Shown here piece after piece: positions 34,085 to 45,879 of a stretch of 64,000 bases of DNA. Source of the DNA: Batkoa obscura (lineage: Eukaryota; Entomophthoromycota; Entomophthoromycetes; Entomophthorales; Batkoaceae); the NCBI GenBank assembly GCA_030770535.1, contig JASVEC010000008.1, positions 434,001-498,000 on the forward strand. Reading direction: 5' to 3'. The stretch's first letter is position 1; each line of letters begins with the position of its first letter. The notes under the pieces were generated by a model. The model saw only the letters and a program-made list of their open reading frames with translations, made no database searches and had not been told where the DNA came from. Both the position numbers and the translations under genes were made by a program.

Positions 34085-35498
34085 TTAAAATTCTATAAAA
34101 ATAAATTCTTTATTAAAAAGCAAAAGTACCCAAAAGTTTTAAACTATTTTACTATACTACACGGTATAAGTTAGCAGAATTTCTATTAAATTTAATAGAA
34201 ATTGCTATATTAGCAAAGGGTTTACTAATATAACTTATGTATTGATATTAATCAAAGTTGTAATATATAAAGTGTGAAAATTGATACTCAGTGGTTGGAG
34301 TTAAAAGGAGTCCTTGCTTGATTAACTTACCTTGAGTTGAACGGTCTTAGTTTATGTAACTAAGATAGACTTAACTTAGTAGGAATAATACGTAATACGC
34401 TACGAATTATATAAAACAAATATAATAGAAGATACTACTGTAAGATCTACGTAAGATGTTGTCAGAAAGACTTAGTGACTTTATTAATGATACGTTATCA
34501 GGGAGTAATTCAATCAAAAAGTGTCGAGTTATGCTGAAGAATCTCTTTTATACTCCAACAAGTATGGATATCAAAACGAGAAGATAATATTCTTTGCAAT
34601 ATGAAGTTAGAAATCCTCACAGCAAATCAAAACAAGGAACTCTGGATTGATTATACCACATGGCTCACGGTTAAATTGATTACAAGACTACGACTAGTTT
34701 TGTAAACAAGTTCAATGATTATTATGTTGTAATTGATCCGAGAGCTGATAAACCAATACTTCGCAAAAGATATATATTTTTATAAAGCTTTATTGAGAAA
34801 TATTTATTACTGACTGCTTTATATCTAATATTGCAAATTTACTATTAAATAAATTATCTTAATATTATATTTACATTATTAATATATTACTAAGTTAATA
34901 AATAGCTGCATGAGAGGGAGTGGTTAGTTTCAAAACTATAATTAACCGTCTTTATATAATACAAGCAGTATAACAATAGTTTTTATCTATTATTATAACT
35001 ACTTGCTTTTTTACTATTTATTAAATTACCTATTAATAACTTAAGTAGTATTAACATTTAATAAACTCCTCACTTGCCTAATGAACACTAAAACTTAAAT
35101 TTTCAGTTATTTTTTTTTTTTATTTTTTTATTTTTTTAAAATTATATCTGTTTTATTATTATTATTAATTAAAGTATTAATTTTATTATATTCAAAATAA
35201 AAATCCCAAATTTTGAAATTAATTGGTTAATGTTTTTTATTTTATTTAATACTTTAAAACTATTTTTTTATTATAAACTTTTTTTTAAATGTTTATTAAC
35301 TATATTTTTTTTATAATACTTAACAAAAAAGTTAAAGTTAATTTTTAAACTATACTTCATTTCATAAATTTTCTCAAATATATAATATAAAAACTTTTGA
35401 GATTTAAAATGATTTCTTTATATCTGCTAATATTAATTTTTATAAACTTTTTAAGTAAAAACTTTTTAAATATTAAATTAATTAAATAGTTTTATATA
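34085..35498 (+). mobile_element. Decayed copy of the 11-14 kb transposon
   Basis: From TTCTTTATTAAAAAGCAAAAG onward it follows the same order as 11.37-12.4 kb: GTTAGCAGAATTTCTATTAA, AATAAATAGCTGCATGAGAG, AGGGAGTGGTTAG, then the region matching the 3' third of the transposase gene, where many C/G positions of the other copy are T/A. About 150 bases matching 11.87-12.01 kb are missing. A solo LTR interrupts it, and it ends where MITE copy 8 begins. No coding capacity. Confidence 0.78.
34273..34765. mobile_element. Solo LTR nested in the decayed transposon copy
   Basis: Starts TGTGAAAATTG and ends CTTCGCA; flanked by AAAG on both sides. Matches the LTR at 13552-13906 in reverse orientation over most of its length but is about 140 bp longer, the difference being internal. 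The uninterrupted sequence at 11.48 kb shows the empty site. A fossil; no internal region. Confidence 0.75.
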
Positions 35499-35602
35499 TA
35501 TGAGGATGTATTTTTGTGTTTAAGAATTTTACTAACAATCTTTCCGCTGAAATAGCGCTTAAAAAATGGAAAAAATAATGAAGCCAAAAAAAACATCCCC
35601 AT
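35499..35602 (+). mobile_element. Short TIR element (MITE), copy 8
   Basis: Ends TATGAGGATGT and ACATCCCCATA, full length, at the truncated edge of the decayed transposon. Confidence 0.87.
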
Positions 35603-36231
35603 ATACTTTTCGATTATTATTCATTGAGAAATAAATATCCAAAGCTTAGTTCTTTAATTTTCGAGACAATTTATATTGACACTGCAATTTATTACTTAAA
35701 TCCGACTATTAATATTATGGTTTAGATTGTATAAAGTGAAAGTAAAAGAAAAAATTATGCTCTTTTGCTTGACGTTGTGTTTTTTACTACCATCTAATTC
35801 TTGATTACATAGAAGGTTACCTCCAAATAACAATAGATCGTTTTATTGTTAAGAAAAAATATTATAAGGAGTAATCAAATTATAATTAATAAGTTTAATT
35901 TAATTATACAGCATGTTTTATAGCTTTGTAAAATTATCAATTTTTATCTAGAACTTTTTTAGCTTTTTAGATAAAATTAATTGTATCTTGTACTTTTTTG
36001 AATATTTTATTTTATATATGGTATTTTTATTTTATTTTATTTTATTTTATTTTATTATAGTCTTATTTTTTAAAATATTATGTTAAATAATAATGTATTA
36101 TTATTACATCCAACACGGATTTTAAAATATATTAAATTTATAAAGAGATCTTAATTCATTAATTAAAGTAACTTAAGTTTAAAATTAAAAATAAGAAATA
36201 TTGATATGATAAAAAATAATAATAAATTTAT

Positions 36232-37530
36232 TTAAGCTTGATAAACGATAGCTTCTTCCTTTGAATATTTTGAATATGGTTCAATATGACTACTTGCACT
36301 ATCTAAGATAGGATCTTGAGAATGATTAGTAACAAAATCCGATAATGTATCTAAATCTACTGTATTTTGTTTACTTTTGCTTTTACCAAACATAGATTGA
36401 TCATTATCTTCATAGCTAGGTCTATTTCGATTATCAACTCTTCTTTTAGAGCCCAAAAATAATAATAAACTATTAACTAACTCAGCTCGATAGATTTGCC
36501 AATCATCATTAGTAGGTTGATGTAAAAACAATACAACCAAAGGAGAGATTAAAGCATGATTAGAAATAGTAATTACAACAACAAAATCCCAAATTATATT
36601 ACGTGGAGTCAAAGAAACTAATTCATAGGCCAATGCTAAAATTTCTGGAAAACAAATTAAATTATAAACAATCATTGTTAAAAAAGTTTTATAAAGTAAT
36701 GTATTAGCTAATTGTTTTGATTTCTTTGCTTCTCTTAATTTAAAGGAACTTGGTACAGGTTGTTGTAACATAGCTGGTAGACTCAATACATCATTATTTC
36801 CATTTGTAGTTTTAACTTTAGCTTTAATTTCATTTTCATTATATTCTGAAGTAGGATTTAATAACAATTTACGATGATGCATTAAAATAGAAAGATAAGA
36901 AGAGTTAAATACTAAACCCGCCATAATAGATTGAATTGTGAAAAAGCCAATATAAATAGCACCAAATGAAGATTGATCAATTAAAACTAAAGAATAAACA
37001 CAGGAAGGCATTGGCATAAATTGAGAAGTAGCTGCACCCACTAGACCTAAAATTAAAGGTGGACTAACATAACCAACAGCTAATGAATAATAAGACCATG
37101 GAGTCCATTTAATACCCTTAACAGTAAACATATAACGTTCAAAAGATAAAATAGCTACCATATAAAGTGATATTAGAATTAAAAAAGGGATTAAAAAACC
37201 AGATATTTGTACCCAAACATTAGAATAATAAATATTATAACTTGTAGCTACCATTAATATTTGATTAATTATAACTACTCCACAATATAACAAATCAATA
37301 GATAAGACTACACTTACTAACATCATATCAATATTATAATGACTTTTTAATCTTTTTAATACTAATCGTAATACAAGTCCATTAAAAAACAAAGCTAATA
37401 AGCCACTCAAAAAAGACCACCAACCTCCTATATATTTTAAATAATCGGCTTCGGCTAACATATTATCTAATCGTAAAGTATAATCTGAAGGATGGAAAGG
37501 GTATCGTGCTAAAGTAGGATCTTCTGACAT
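36232..37530 (-). CDS. Seven-transmembrane receptor, rhodopsin-like (family A type)
   Basis: 432 residues, no introns. Seven hydrophobic segments can be traced. TM3 ends ILSFERYMFTVKG, an E/DRY-like motif at the cytoplasmic end, the key feature of family A receptors. The third cytoplasmic loop is long and basic (EIKAKVKTTNG through KLREAKKSKQLANTLLYK) and the C-terminal tail is Ser/Asp rich, fitting G-protein coupling and phosphorylation. An extracellular N-terminus without signal peptide is normal for the class. Related in fold but not closely to the receptor array at 49-58 kb. Ligand unknown. Confidence 0.78.
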   Translation of the reverse strand: MSEDPTLARYPFHPSDYTLRLDNMLAEADYLKYIGGWWSFLSGLLALFFNGLVLRLVLKRLKSHYNIDMMLVSVVLSIDLLYCGVVIINQILMVATSYNIYYSNVWVQISGFLIPFLILISLYMVAILSFERYMFTVKGIKWTPWSYYSLAVGYVSPPLILGLVGAATSQFMPMPSCVYSLVLIDQSSFGAIYIGFFTIQSIMAGLVFNSSYLSILMHHRKLLLNPTSEYNENEIKAKVKTTNGNNDVLSLPAMLQQPVPSSFKLREAKKSKQLANTLLYKTFLTMIVYNLICFPEILALAYELVSLTPRNIIWDFVVVITISNHALISPLVVLFLHQPTNDDWQIYRAELVNSLLLFLGSKRRVDNRNRPSYEDNDQSMFGKSKSKQNTVDLDTLSDFVTNHSQDPILDSASSHIEPYSKYSKEEAIVYQA

Positions 37531-38726
37531 TCTTTTTTTATTTTAATTATATTAAAAGAAATTATTTAGTGTTATTTTTTATGTAAAAAAATGAAATAAA
37601 AAAAGAATTTATGAATAATTGCAAATTCAATAGTTTATATACGTTTTATTAAGTATATTATTAAAATTAAAATCATAAATAAATAGACATTATCCTTTTT
37701 TTAAAAGGAAAATAAAAGGAGTCAGGGACGAGTGAATTGATTGGTTTATGATAGTGTGTTTTTTCAAAATAATTCCAATTTTTAGTATTTTTTATTAACT
37801 TTTTTTAGCAATTTATGGATTTTTTAGTTACATAAAAAAAGGGGAAATTTAAAATCTTTTCTCACACCAACTTTTCATTCTTTTTTAAAATAAAAAATCG
37901 ATTGTTGATAATAAATTATTTATTAAATCATATATTTATATATATTATTATACTTTTATAAGGTTTTTAATTATTTTTAGTATTTGTACATATAAAAAAT
38001 AAAAATATTACTTCTTTTTATTATAAAATAATAAACTTAATAAGTATAAAAAAAGGAGATATTTGAATTAAATTTTTAAAATTTCACCGAAAGAAATTGA
38101 ATAAAATTAAATTTAATAAGATTAAATTAAATTAAATATTTTATCTAACGTTGTTAAGATTGATATATATAGTTAATCTATTCTTTTAGTTTAGTTAATA
38201 TTAATGGTATAAATAAATAGTACTAATAGTTAAAAGCTTTGAAACTTTGGGTACACTTTTGTGAATTTAAAATAATGAATTATCACAAATACTATTACTG
38301 AATATTTGAAATTATATAAATATGTCTACTTATTATTGTTTTCTATTTTCAACTAGCCTAAAACTCAAAAAACGCTACTGAAATCTTTGAATAAAAAAAC
38401 ATACTCTACTATTAAATTTATAATATTAAAAGTAAAATAAAAACAATCATAAAGTTGAAATTTTGCAATAAACAGTTGTTAAAATTGAAATTTTTATTTT
38501 CATTTGAAACCCAATATTTTAAAACAAGTATTTTTATTAAACAATTCTATTCGTTTTGACCAACTTCAAACTCAAGTCATCTCAAATCTTCTTAAAATGA
38601 ATTTAATTGGTTATATTTAATAAGCATGACATCCCTAACCCATTTCATGACGTCAACTTATCAATTTATAAATAAATTACAGTCACCATTTCAGAATCAA
38701 TTTAATCAATTTCAAAATTAAAAAAG
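37531..38726. other. Intergenic with divergent promoters
   Basis: Very AT-rich. It lies between the divergent starts of the receptor gene and the ARM-protein gene; the distal end has a CRE-like site listed separately. Confidence 0.45.
38648..38655. promoter_or_regulatory. CRE/ATF palindrome TGACGTCA
   Basis: A perfect TGACGTCA in an AT-rich background, about 70 bases before the start of the ARM-protein gene. A match to the bZIP (ATF/CREB) site; binding is inference. Confidence 0.45.
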
Positions 38727-41109
38727 ATGCCAACCGAAACAAAGAAAACAGAAACCGTGACGAATAATGCTGATAAAAAACCTATCTTATTAGATCCTAA
38801 AACAGAAGATTTAAAAGAAAGTTATAATGTAGATACATTACCTGGTTCACCAATTGCTGTTAACAATCGTATGCTTGCTCATGGTAGGGAAATTAAAAAT
38901 TTACGTTTAGGACATAAGGGGCAAAGTAAAAAATTTCAAAGATTAAATAAAGAGTTAAATGATGATGGAGCGGGTAAAAATAGCATTTTATTAAATTATA
39001 AATGGTAATATTAAATTGCTTTGTTTTTTTAGAAACGGATCCTGAATTTGTATTTCCTTCTTCAAAAGTTCGTTCAATGACGAATATGTTGAAGGTAAAT
39101 CATATTAAAATGAGAAAAGATTGAAGCATTAACATTATTATTTTTATTATTATTTCAGAGTGACAAAAAGCCCAATCGTTTAAGTGCGTTACAACAATTG
39201 TCTCATTTTTTAATTGAACCTTCTACATCATTGAAAGAATTTGTGTTAGAGGGTGAATTTGTGGATTATCTTAAAGTAAATCCCACTTTTTTTTATAAAT
39301 GAACGAACTTAACTCCAAAACCTATTTAGAACTTCTTAACTTCTACCGATAATGATGAGTTATATCAAGCTTTATGTTGTGTAACTAGTAATTTTATTCT
39401 TTTAAACTCACAGTAATTCTATTCTAACAACCAATATTCTACAATTTAGACATTGCTGCTGGTTCGCCAGATTTATGTTTTAAATTATTACCTTTGGTAC
39501 CTTTATTAAAAGTTCTTTTAACCAATGAAAAAGTGGTAATTTAAAAATTATCTTTTTTCATAGGTTAAAGATTAATAAAGATCTATTAATTATAATAGGA
39601 AGTACAAACAATGACCTGTTGGGCCTTAGGTAATATGGCGAACGATGGTAGTGAATTTAGAAAAGCTATTGGGGAAACCAAGACTATTCCAGATTTGGTG
39701 AAGTTGTTGAATAATAAGGTAAGGAAAGTTCTATAAGAAAGTGTATTAAGGGTTAATTTTATTGTTTTTAGGAAGTGGATATTGAATTATTAAAAAATAC
39801 TTGCTTCGCGTTATCTTCATTATGTCGTATGCCAGATTCATTTGCTAAAGAAATTTATCAAGAAGGTGTAGTTGAATTTTTATGTGATAATTTAATGGAT
39901 GATAAAGTAAATATGAGTTTTATTATTTATTATACAGGATTAATAATGATATATTTTATTTAGAAAGTAGAAGCTTTCTATGAATTATATTGGGTATTAG
40001 CTTATTTAAGTGCCGAATTGGATGAAATTGATGCTTTATTGGATGAATTTAAATTGAAAGAAATCATGGTAAGATAACAACAACAACAAGCATAAATAAA
40101 AACAAATAGATAAAAATAAATAAATAAATAATAATAGATTAACTAATAATATATTATTATTTTAAGGTGGATCATATGTTACCCTTATATTATCGTAATA
40201 AAGAAGCATTACCATTGATACGTATCATAGGCAATCTTATTAGTCAAAATCAAACCAATGCTACTTATTTCTTAAAAAATGGTATGTTTTTAAAAGCGTT
40301 GAAGAAATTTTTACAAGCATGTGATAGGTAACTCAACTTATTTTTATTGTTTCTATGATATTCATTGTTTTTTATTTAGAGTCATTAAGAAAGAGGCCCT
40401 TTGGGTATTATCAAATCTTACCTCTGGGTAAGTTTTATAATTGATGTTTATTGTATATGCTAATTTATATATTATTAATTGACAGACCTTCCAAGAACGT
40501 ACAATTATTAATGAAAGATGGAATTTTAAATTCGATTATTGGTATTATTAATGAAGATAATTTTGATATTCGTAAAGAGGTAATTTAAAATTCAATACTG
40601 ATAGAAACATTACGTTTATTTATGTTTATTTACTTTTATTTTTAGGGGGGTTATAGTGTACTTAATTGTTTAGCTAAGGAAGGTCAAAGTTTTCCGAAAG
40701 AATTATTAACTAGTTTAAGATCGGGTAAATATCAAATAATATGCAATAATAATAATAATAATAATAATGTTTTAACTTTATTTTAGGTTTTATGGAATTT
40801 TTAAAGAGTAAAGATTATGCTATGATTGAATTAGGCTTACAATATTTTATCTCTGTATTCCATTATTATCCTGTAAGAAATAATACAACTATCACATATA
40901 TAATCATTAAACTAACTCATTGATTCCCTTTATATTAGAAATTAGGTCAAGAAATCGAAGAATCTTCTTTTATAAAAACGGTTGAAGATATACTTTTAGT
41001 CTTTAATGATCAATCGATGCATGAATTAACTACTTCAGTTTTAAATGCATATTCTGATTTATTAGAGGAAAAATTGCAACCCCAAGATAAGAAAGCAAAG
41101 TTAAATTAA
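38727..41109 (+). CDS. ARM-repeat protein, importin-alpha-like
   Basis: About 13 exons with short introns. The first exon (38727-38973) gives a polar N-terminus with a basic stretch HGREIKNLRLGHKGQSKKFQ, loosely like an importin-beta-binding region. The following exons are tandem armadillo repeats: YQALCCVTNIAAGSPDLCFK, VQTMTCWALGNMANDGSEFR, LKNTCFALSSLCRMPDSFAK, LIRIIGNLISQNQ and KEALWVLSNLTSG, with the W.L.N.A.G pattern of importin-alpha. The NLS-binding Trp/Asn arrays are only partly kept, so it may be a divergent karyopherin-alpha relative (TMCO6-like) rather than the main importin-alpha. About 500 residues, usual for the family. Ends convergent with the coiled-coil gene. Confidence 0.72.
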
Positions 41110-41346
41110 AAACTTTGTTCTATTTTTTATGTTATTATTTTTTTGTATATAAGATAAATGCAACAATAAAACAACTGAGGCTTTATGCCTTTCAAGATTT
41201 TTCAAACAAAATTAATTTAATTATTGTTGTTATTATATCTTTTAAAATTATTGATTTATTAAAATGCTATTTTTTATTGCTTTTTGTAAAAAATGATATA
41301 AAAATAAAACAAACCCTACTTCAATAGCTCAAACTCATAACCTTTA

Positions 41347-43391
41347 TTATGACTTATCCTTTTCTTCCTCTTCAACTTCTTGAAACCTCGGTCTTTTAAT
41401 TTCGGATAAAAACTCCACACTAGCACTACCACTAGATAAATTATTTTCGATCTCTCTATCATTGACTTGTTCCATTTCCCTCTTTGTATTAATACTCTGT
41501 AATACTCTCTCCTCATCTGTTCTTGGCCAAGAAGTAGGATAATTATTTTCCTTTATATCCAATAACTGTAAAAATTGTTGATCATTTAATGGATGATTTA
41601 AATTTTGATTCATTAAGTTTAATAACTGTTCTTTATCTTTATTAAATACTTCAAGTTGATCTTTTACTGCCAAGTTAATTTCACTTAACTCCTTTTTTAA
41701 TTCGATGCTTAATTTTAAGGTATGATTCAATTGCTCATTCGTATCCTTCTTAGTATCATTTAACACTTTTTTTACCATTTCATTTAAATTATTAAATTTT
41801 TGTTCTAATTCTTGAGTATTCTCTTTATCTGATTGTTCATATTGTCGGAAGGTTTCCATCCCAATCTTTTGATTCTTTATAATTTTACTTTGCAATAATT
41901 CTAATCTGGTTTTTTCTTCATCCAAATGAGTTCCCAATAATTGTTCACCATAAAACTCTTGAAGTTGAATTGCTTTATCTAATGTTTCATTACTACTATT
42001 ACTTAAATCTTGAAACATTTGTACTTTATATTGATTAATTTTGTTCATATTTTCTTTTAATTCATTAAAATTAACTTCATATTCTTTCCCTTTTTCAATT
42101 TTATTCAATGTCCAAGCTTCAATAAAATTATTTACTTTTAAACTTGCTGTTTTTAATTTATTATTCTCCTGCGAAAACTCATTCAATTGTTGTAATATAC
42201 TTTCTTTAATCCTATTTATCAATTCTGGTTCTTTAGTCTCATACTCCTGCAGCACTTGCTGTAAACTTTTAATTTGATTTTTAAGTTCTTGAATTTCCAC
42301 CTGATATTCATCAATAATTTTTTGTTTATTGTTATTCAATTCTTTTTGATGTTTTTGAATTAAGGTGCTACTTTCAATCTCGGCTTCTTTTATAAATTTT
42401 TCAAAAATTTCTTTTTGGCTAGTTATCTATAATAAAAATTTTAAATCATTCATTCACTAAATATAATATAAAATTAATTCAACTTACTTTTTGTTTAGCA
42501 TCCGTCCTTTCCTTTGCATTTTGGCACCTTAACTCTACCAATTCTCCCAGCTTCTCATTAATAAAAACAATACTTCCACTTTGCGATGTTTCAATGTGTT
42601 CTTTTACTTTCTTGATCTTTTCTTCCCCTTGTTTATTTACATTTAATATAAATTGTTCCACTTCTCTATTAAGTTTTTCAGTCTCAATATTCAGCTTTTC
42701 AGTAATTTCTTGTTGTTCCTAATTCATGCTATTTAAATCAAATTTAATAAAAATAATTCTGTTTACCTTTTTAACAGCTAATTCCGAGTTTTCAGCAAAC
42801 TGTTGTAATTTATTTAGACTTTTCCTTTGTACTTCATGAAACTGTTGTAACTTAGACTTCAATTCATCTTCAATCTCTATTGTTGAAGCTTGTATCTTTT
42901 CCAAAGTTAGCTTAACATCCTCTTGTAAATTAGGTACCTGATCTAAATAATATCAAATTTCAATACTCATCAAATTTTAATACAATCTACTTACTCAATT
43001 TTCCCTTTAACATATCCCATTCTTTCTTTTTTTCTTTAATACAGTTCAATAACTTTTTCGCTACCAAATCCAATTCCTTTTCCGTATTAAAATAAGCATT
43101 CTTTACCCTCCTTAAGCCCTCAATCTCACTCCTTAATCCAATGATCATACTATCCTTAGCTTCCTTCACTTCCATTAACTTAATACACTTGCTTTTTTCG
43201 GCTTCAAATTTGGATTTAAAATCTTCGGTTTCTTTTTTTAAAGCGTTTAACTTTAGTGATGACTCCTTTAACTTCCCTTCTAACTCTGTAATCCTTTCGG
43301 TTAATTCATGGTTCTTTTCTTGTTCCTCGCACAATTCTTGCTTTGTTTTTTCCAAACTATCACCACTTCCAAGGCTTAATAGATTCCACAT
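41347..43391 (-). CDS. Long coiled-coil protein, four exons
   Basis: Exons 43391 to about 42990, about 42939-42769, about 42719-42487 and about 42426-41347 join in frame (introns of about 50-60 bp), giving roughly 620 residues. Nearly the whole protein is heptad-patterned, starting at KTKQELCEEQEKNHELTERI and continuing to about residue 560, with a short polar tail containing a basic patch KRPRFQEVEEEE that could act as a nuclear signal. No motor, kinase or other catalytic domain is present. It resembles kinetochore, spindle or nuclear-envelope coiled coils in general form only; I assign no function. Confidence 0.7.
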
Positions 43392-44364
43392 TTTCCTTTG
43401 GTGGGAATAATGAAGCTATTTGTTTTAAAAAGTGATATATTTATGACTGGAATTTTTTGTTTATTTTTTTGAGTGAGAAAATTTCAAGTTGGAATTAAAT
43501 GTTGAGTAAAATTGAAGATTGTAATGAATTTCAACCAATTTACTTTCCTCTCCTTTTCAAAAACTTCAAGTATTAAGAGTTGAATTGTTTTAAACTGTGA
43601 GAACAAAGGCAACTGAATGGTTTCAAAGTACAAGAAATTTAGTTTATTATTATGCTGCGACACCAAATCGATCCATTATTTAAGCATATATACTTCTATT
43701 GATACGCAATAAAAATTGGCATATTTTTTTTGGCTAATATGCTCTCACTTTTTTTTGCATAGATGTTTTTTTGCTAAATGCAACTTTTACAACTCTTTTA
43801 AAACTTATTTAGTGGCATTTTTTATAAGTGTATTATTTTATACGATCAATATTTTTAAAGCCTGTTCAAATATCTTAGCCAAATTTTAACCCAAGTTTTT
43901 TTCTTAAATGAGCAGTCAATTTTTTCGAAAAAGAATTGCAACAGTGTAAATTACTGGAAAATAACAATGGTCGAAATTCTAGACATTTCAGTAAATAATC
44001 AAAGTACCCAGTACTTTTTTTAGAATAAAAAATGTGGAATAGAAATAAATAAGATTTAAGATCAATAATAATAATAATAAGCAAGTTTTGTATTCAAGAT
44101 ATTAAATATAGTAACTGAAATTCTAACCACATCGTATTACTTTATTTATTTGATTATTTAATATTTCTTGTTTTTATTCTTCAGCTGATGTAAATTTTAA
44201 TTTGAATAGTTTTAAAAATAAATTTATTTATTATTTTCATAAATAATTTATTTAATAATATATTAGAATACTACTAATAATATACAATTTACATAAAATA
44301 TTAACAAAAAGAGACTAATGAAAATTCAAAATTTTATTATATTAAAACTAGTTAGTGAAATAAT
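43392..44364. other. Intergenic with a TTGCAA-type TIR element
   Basis: Holds the element at 43779-43942, listed separately. No gene seen. Confidence 0.5.
43779..43942 (+). mobile_element. TIR element with TTGCAA ends, copy a
   Basis: Starts TGCAACTTTTAC and ends GAAAAAGAATTGCAAC. About 164 bp. Shares interior blocks TTTTTATAAGT and CTTAAATGAGCA with the copy at 60961-61114. Confidence 0.55.
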
Positions 44365-45879
44365 TTATGACTTAAAAGCATCATCAGTGGTAGTATTTTT
44401 GGTTTCAATTTGAGGGTTACGTGGGTTGACACCATCAGCGAAGATGACATCCATATCCTCAAGAGAAAGGCCTTTAGTTTCTGGGTACCACCAGTAAATG
44501 GAAACGGTCATAATAACACAGAAAGCAGCAAATATAATATATAATCCCCAAGTAATACTATCCATAAGAATTGGAGATACTAAACCAACAATATAATTGA
44601 ATAACCAATTAGAAGCAGTGGTAATGGAAGTTCCCTTGGAACGTACACGCATTGGGAAAATTTCGGCTGGATAAATCCAAGCAATTGGTCCCCAACTAAA
44701 AGCAAAACCAGCAACAAATATATAAATGAAAACAATAACAGTATAAGAAGCTCCAATGTTGTGCATTACTACTTTATATGTCTCACTTTTTGGGTCAAAT
44801 TCATTAGTACCATAAGCAGCAATCATAGCACCAGCAACAGTCATACCAATGCCCATAACAACAGCACCATACATCAATGTCTTACGACGACCCCATTTAT
44901 CAACAAATAAAATAGCAGGGATGGTAGATAACATATTAACAATACCATTGATAGCAGTAGCTAACAAACCACCAGTTCTATCGAAACCAGCTTGTTTGAA
45001 GATAGCTGGGGCATAGTACATGACGGAATTGATACCAGTGAGTTGCTGGAAGGCTTGAATAAATACACCAAGCAAAGTACGACGACGAACATTACCACGT
45101 AATAACTCAAGGTAAGATCTAGCTTGTTGGGCTCTATCCATATCAGCTTGAGCTTTAATTTCGTTATATTCTTCAATAACAGCTGGGTTAGATTCATCAC
45201 CATTAGAACGTAATTTAGCTAATATTTTAAGACCTTCAGCTTCACGTGAATTATCGATTAACCAACGTGGAGAGAATGGAGCAAAGATTGAACCAATACC
45301 TAAAAGGAAAGCAGGTACAATTTGAAGACCAAGGGGTAAACGCCAAGCAATAGAACCAGATAAAGAAATTTTACAGCCATAGTTGATCCAGAAAGAAACA
45401 GCAATACCAATGGTAATAGCCCATTGTTGGAAAGAAATTAAACGACCACGTACAGTTGGATCAGAAATTTCGGATTGATAAAGTGGGACAACCATAGAAA
45501 GAATACCAATAGATAAACCAGCAATTAAACGACCTGTAATCATTAAGCCTAACTCATAAGCAGCAGTTTGTAAAGCAGCACCTAAACAAAAGATAACTGA
45601 AGCAAGTAAGATACTATACTTACGACCAAAACGATCAGCAAACCAACCAGAGAATAAAGAACCAATAAAACAACCCAAGGTTAACATGGATGTAATTAAA
45701 CCCTTTTTCCATCCAGGCACATCGATAATAAGCCCAGCTTCAAAGTCTGCACGGTCCGTGAATTGAGCAATAAAATCGTCGACTTCAAATACACCGGAAA
45801 TGACACCAATATCATAACCGAATAACAAACCCCCAATAGCTGCAAAGGCAGCTACGCCATACATATAACCCTTTGACAT
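44365..45879 (-). CDS. MFS hexose transporter
   Basis: 504 residues, single exon, 12 membrane segments. Proton- or gradient-driven sugar uptake at the plasma membrane. All sugar-porter signatures are visible: FGYDIGVISG in TM1, GWFADRFGRKYSI in loop 2-3, RLIAGLSIGILSMVVPLYQSE, PRWLIDN, QAFQQLTGINSVMYYAPAIF in TM7, VDKWGRRKTLMYG in loop 8-9, PAEIFPMRVRSKG and PETKGLSLEDMD at the end. Length fits the monosaccharide transporters rather than glucose sensors, which carry long tails. Base composition is clearly less AT-rich than its neighbours with a narrow codon choice, as expected for a strongly expressed gene. Confidence 0.93.
   Translation of the reverse strand: MSKGYMYGVAAFAAIGGLLFGYDIGVISGVFEVDDFIAQFTDRADFEAGLIIDVPGWKKGLITSMLTLGCFIGSLFSGWFADRFGRKYSILLASVIFCLGAALQTAAYELGLMITGRLIAGLSIGILSMVVPLYQSEISDPTVRGRLISFQQWAITIGIAVSFWINYGCKISLSGSIAWRLPLGLQIVPAFLLGIGSIFAPFSPRWLIDNSREAEGLKILAKLRSNGDESNPAVIEEYNEIKAQADMDRAQQARSYLELLRGNVRRRTLLGVFIQAFQQLTGINSVMYYAPAIFKQAGFDRTGGLLATAINGIVNMLSTIPAILFVDKWGRRKTLMYGAVVMGIGMTVAGAMIAAYGTNEFDPKSETYKVVMHNIGASYTVIVFIYIFVAGFAFSWGPIAWIYPAEIFPMRVRSKGTSITTASNWLFNYIVGLVSPILMDSITWGLYIIFAAFCVIMTVSIYWWYPETKGLSLEDMDVIFADGVNPRNPQIETKNTTTDDAFKS

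Larger units (their letters stand above)
32770..36231. other. Repeat-rich intergenic region
   Basis: Contains a direct repeat pair, a decayed transposon copy with a nested solo LTR, and a MITE, all listed separately, plus a (TTTTA)n run at about 36023-36055. No gene seen. Confidence 0.5.

Noticed and set aside
41347-43391. Kinesin-5 stalk for the coiled-coil gene
   Set aside because: No motor domain upstream and no BimC box at the end; coiled-coil similarity alone is not informative.
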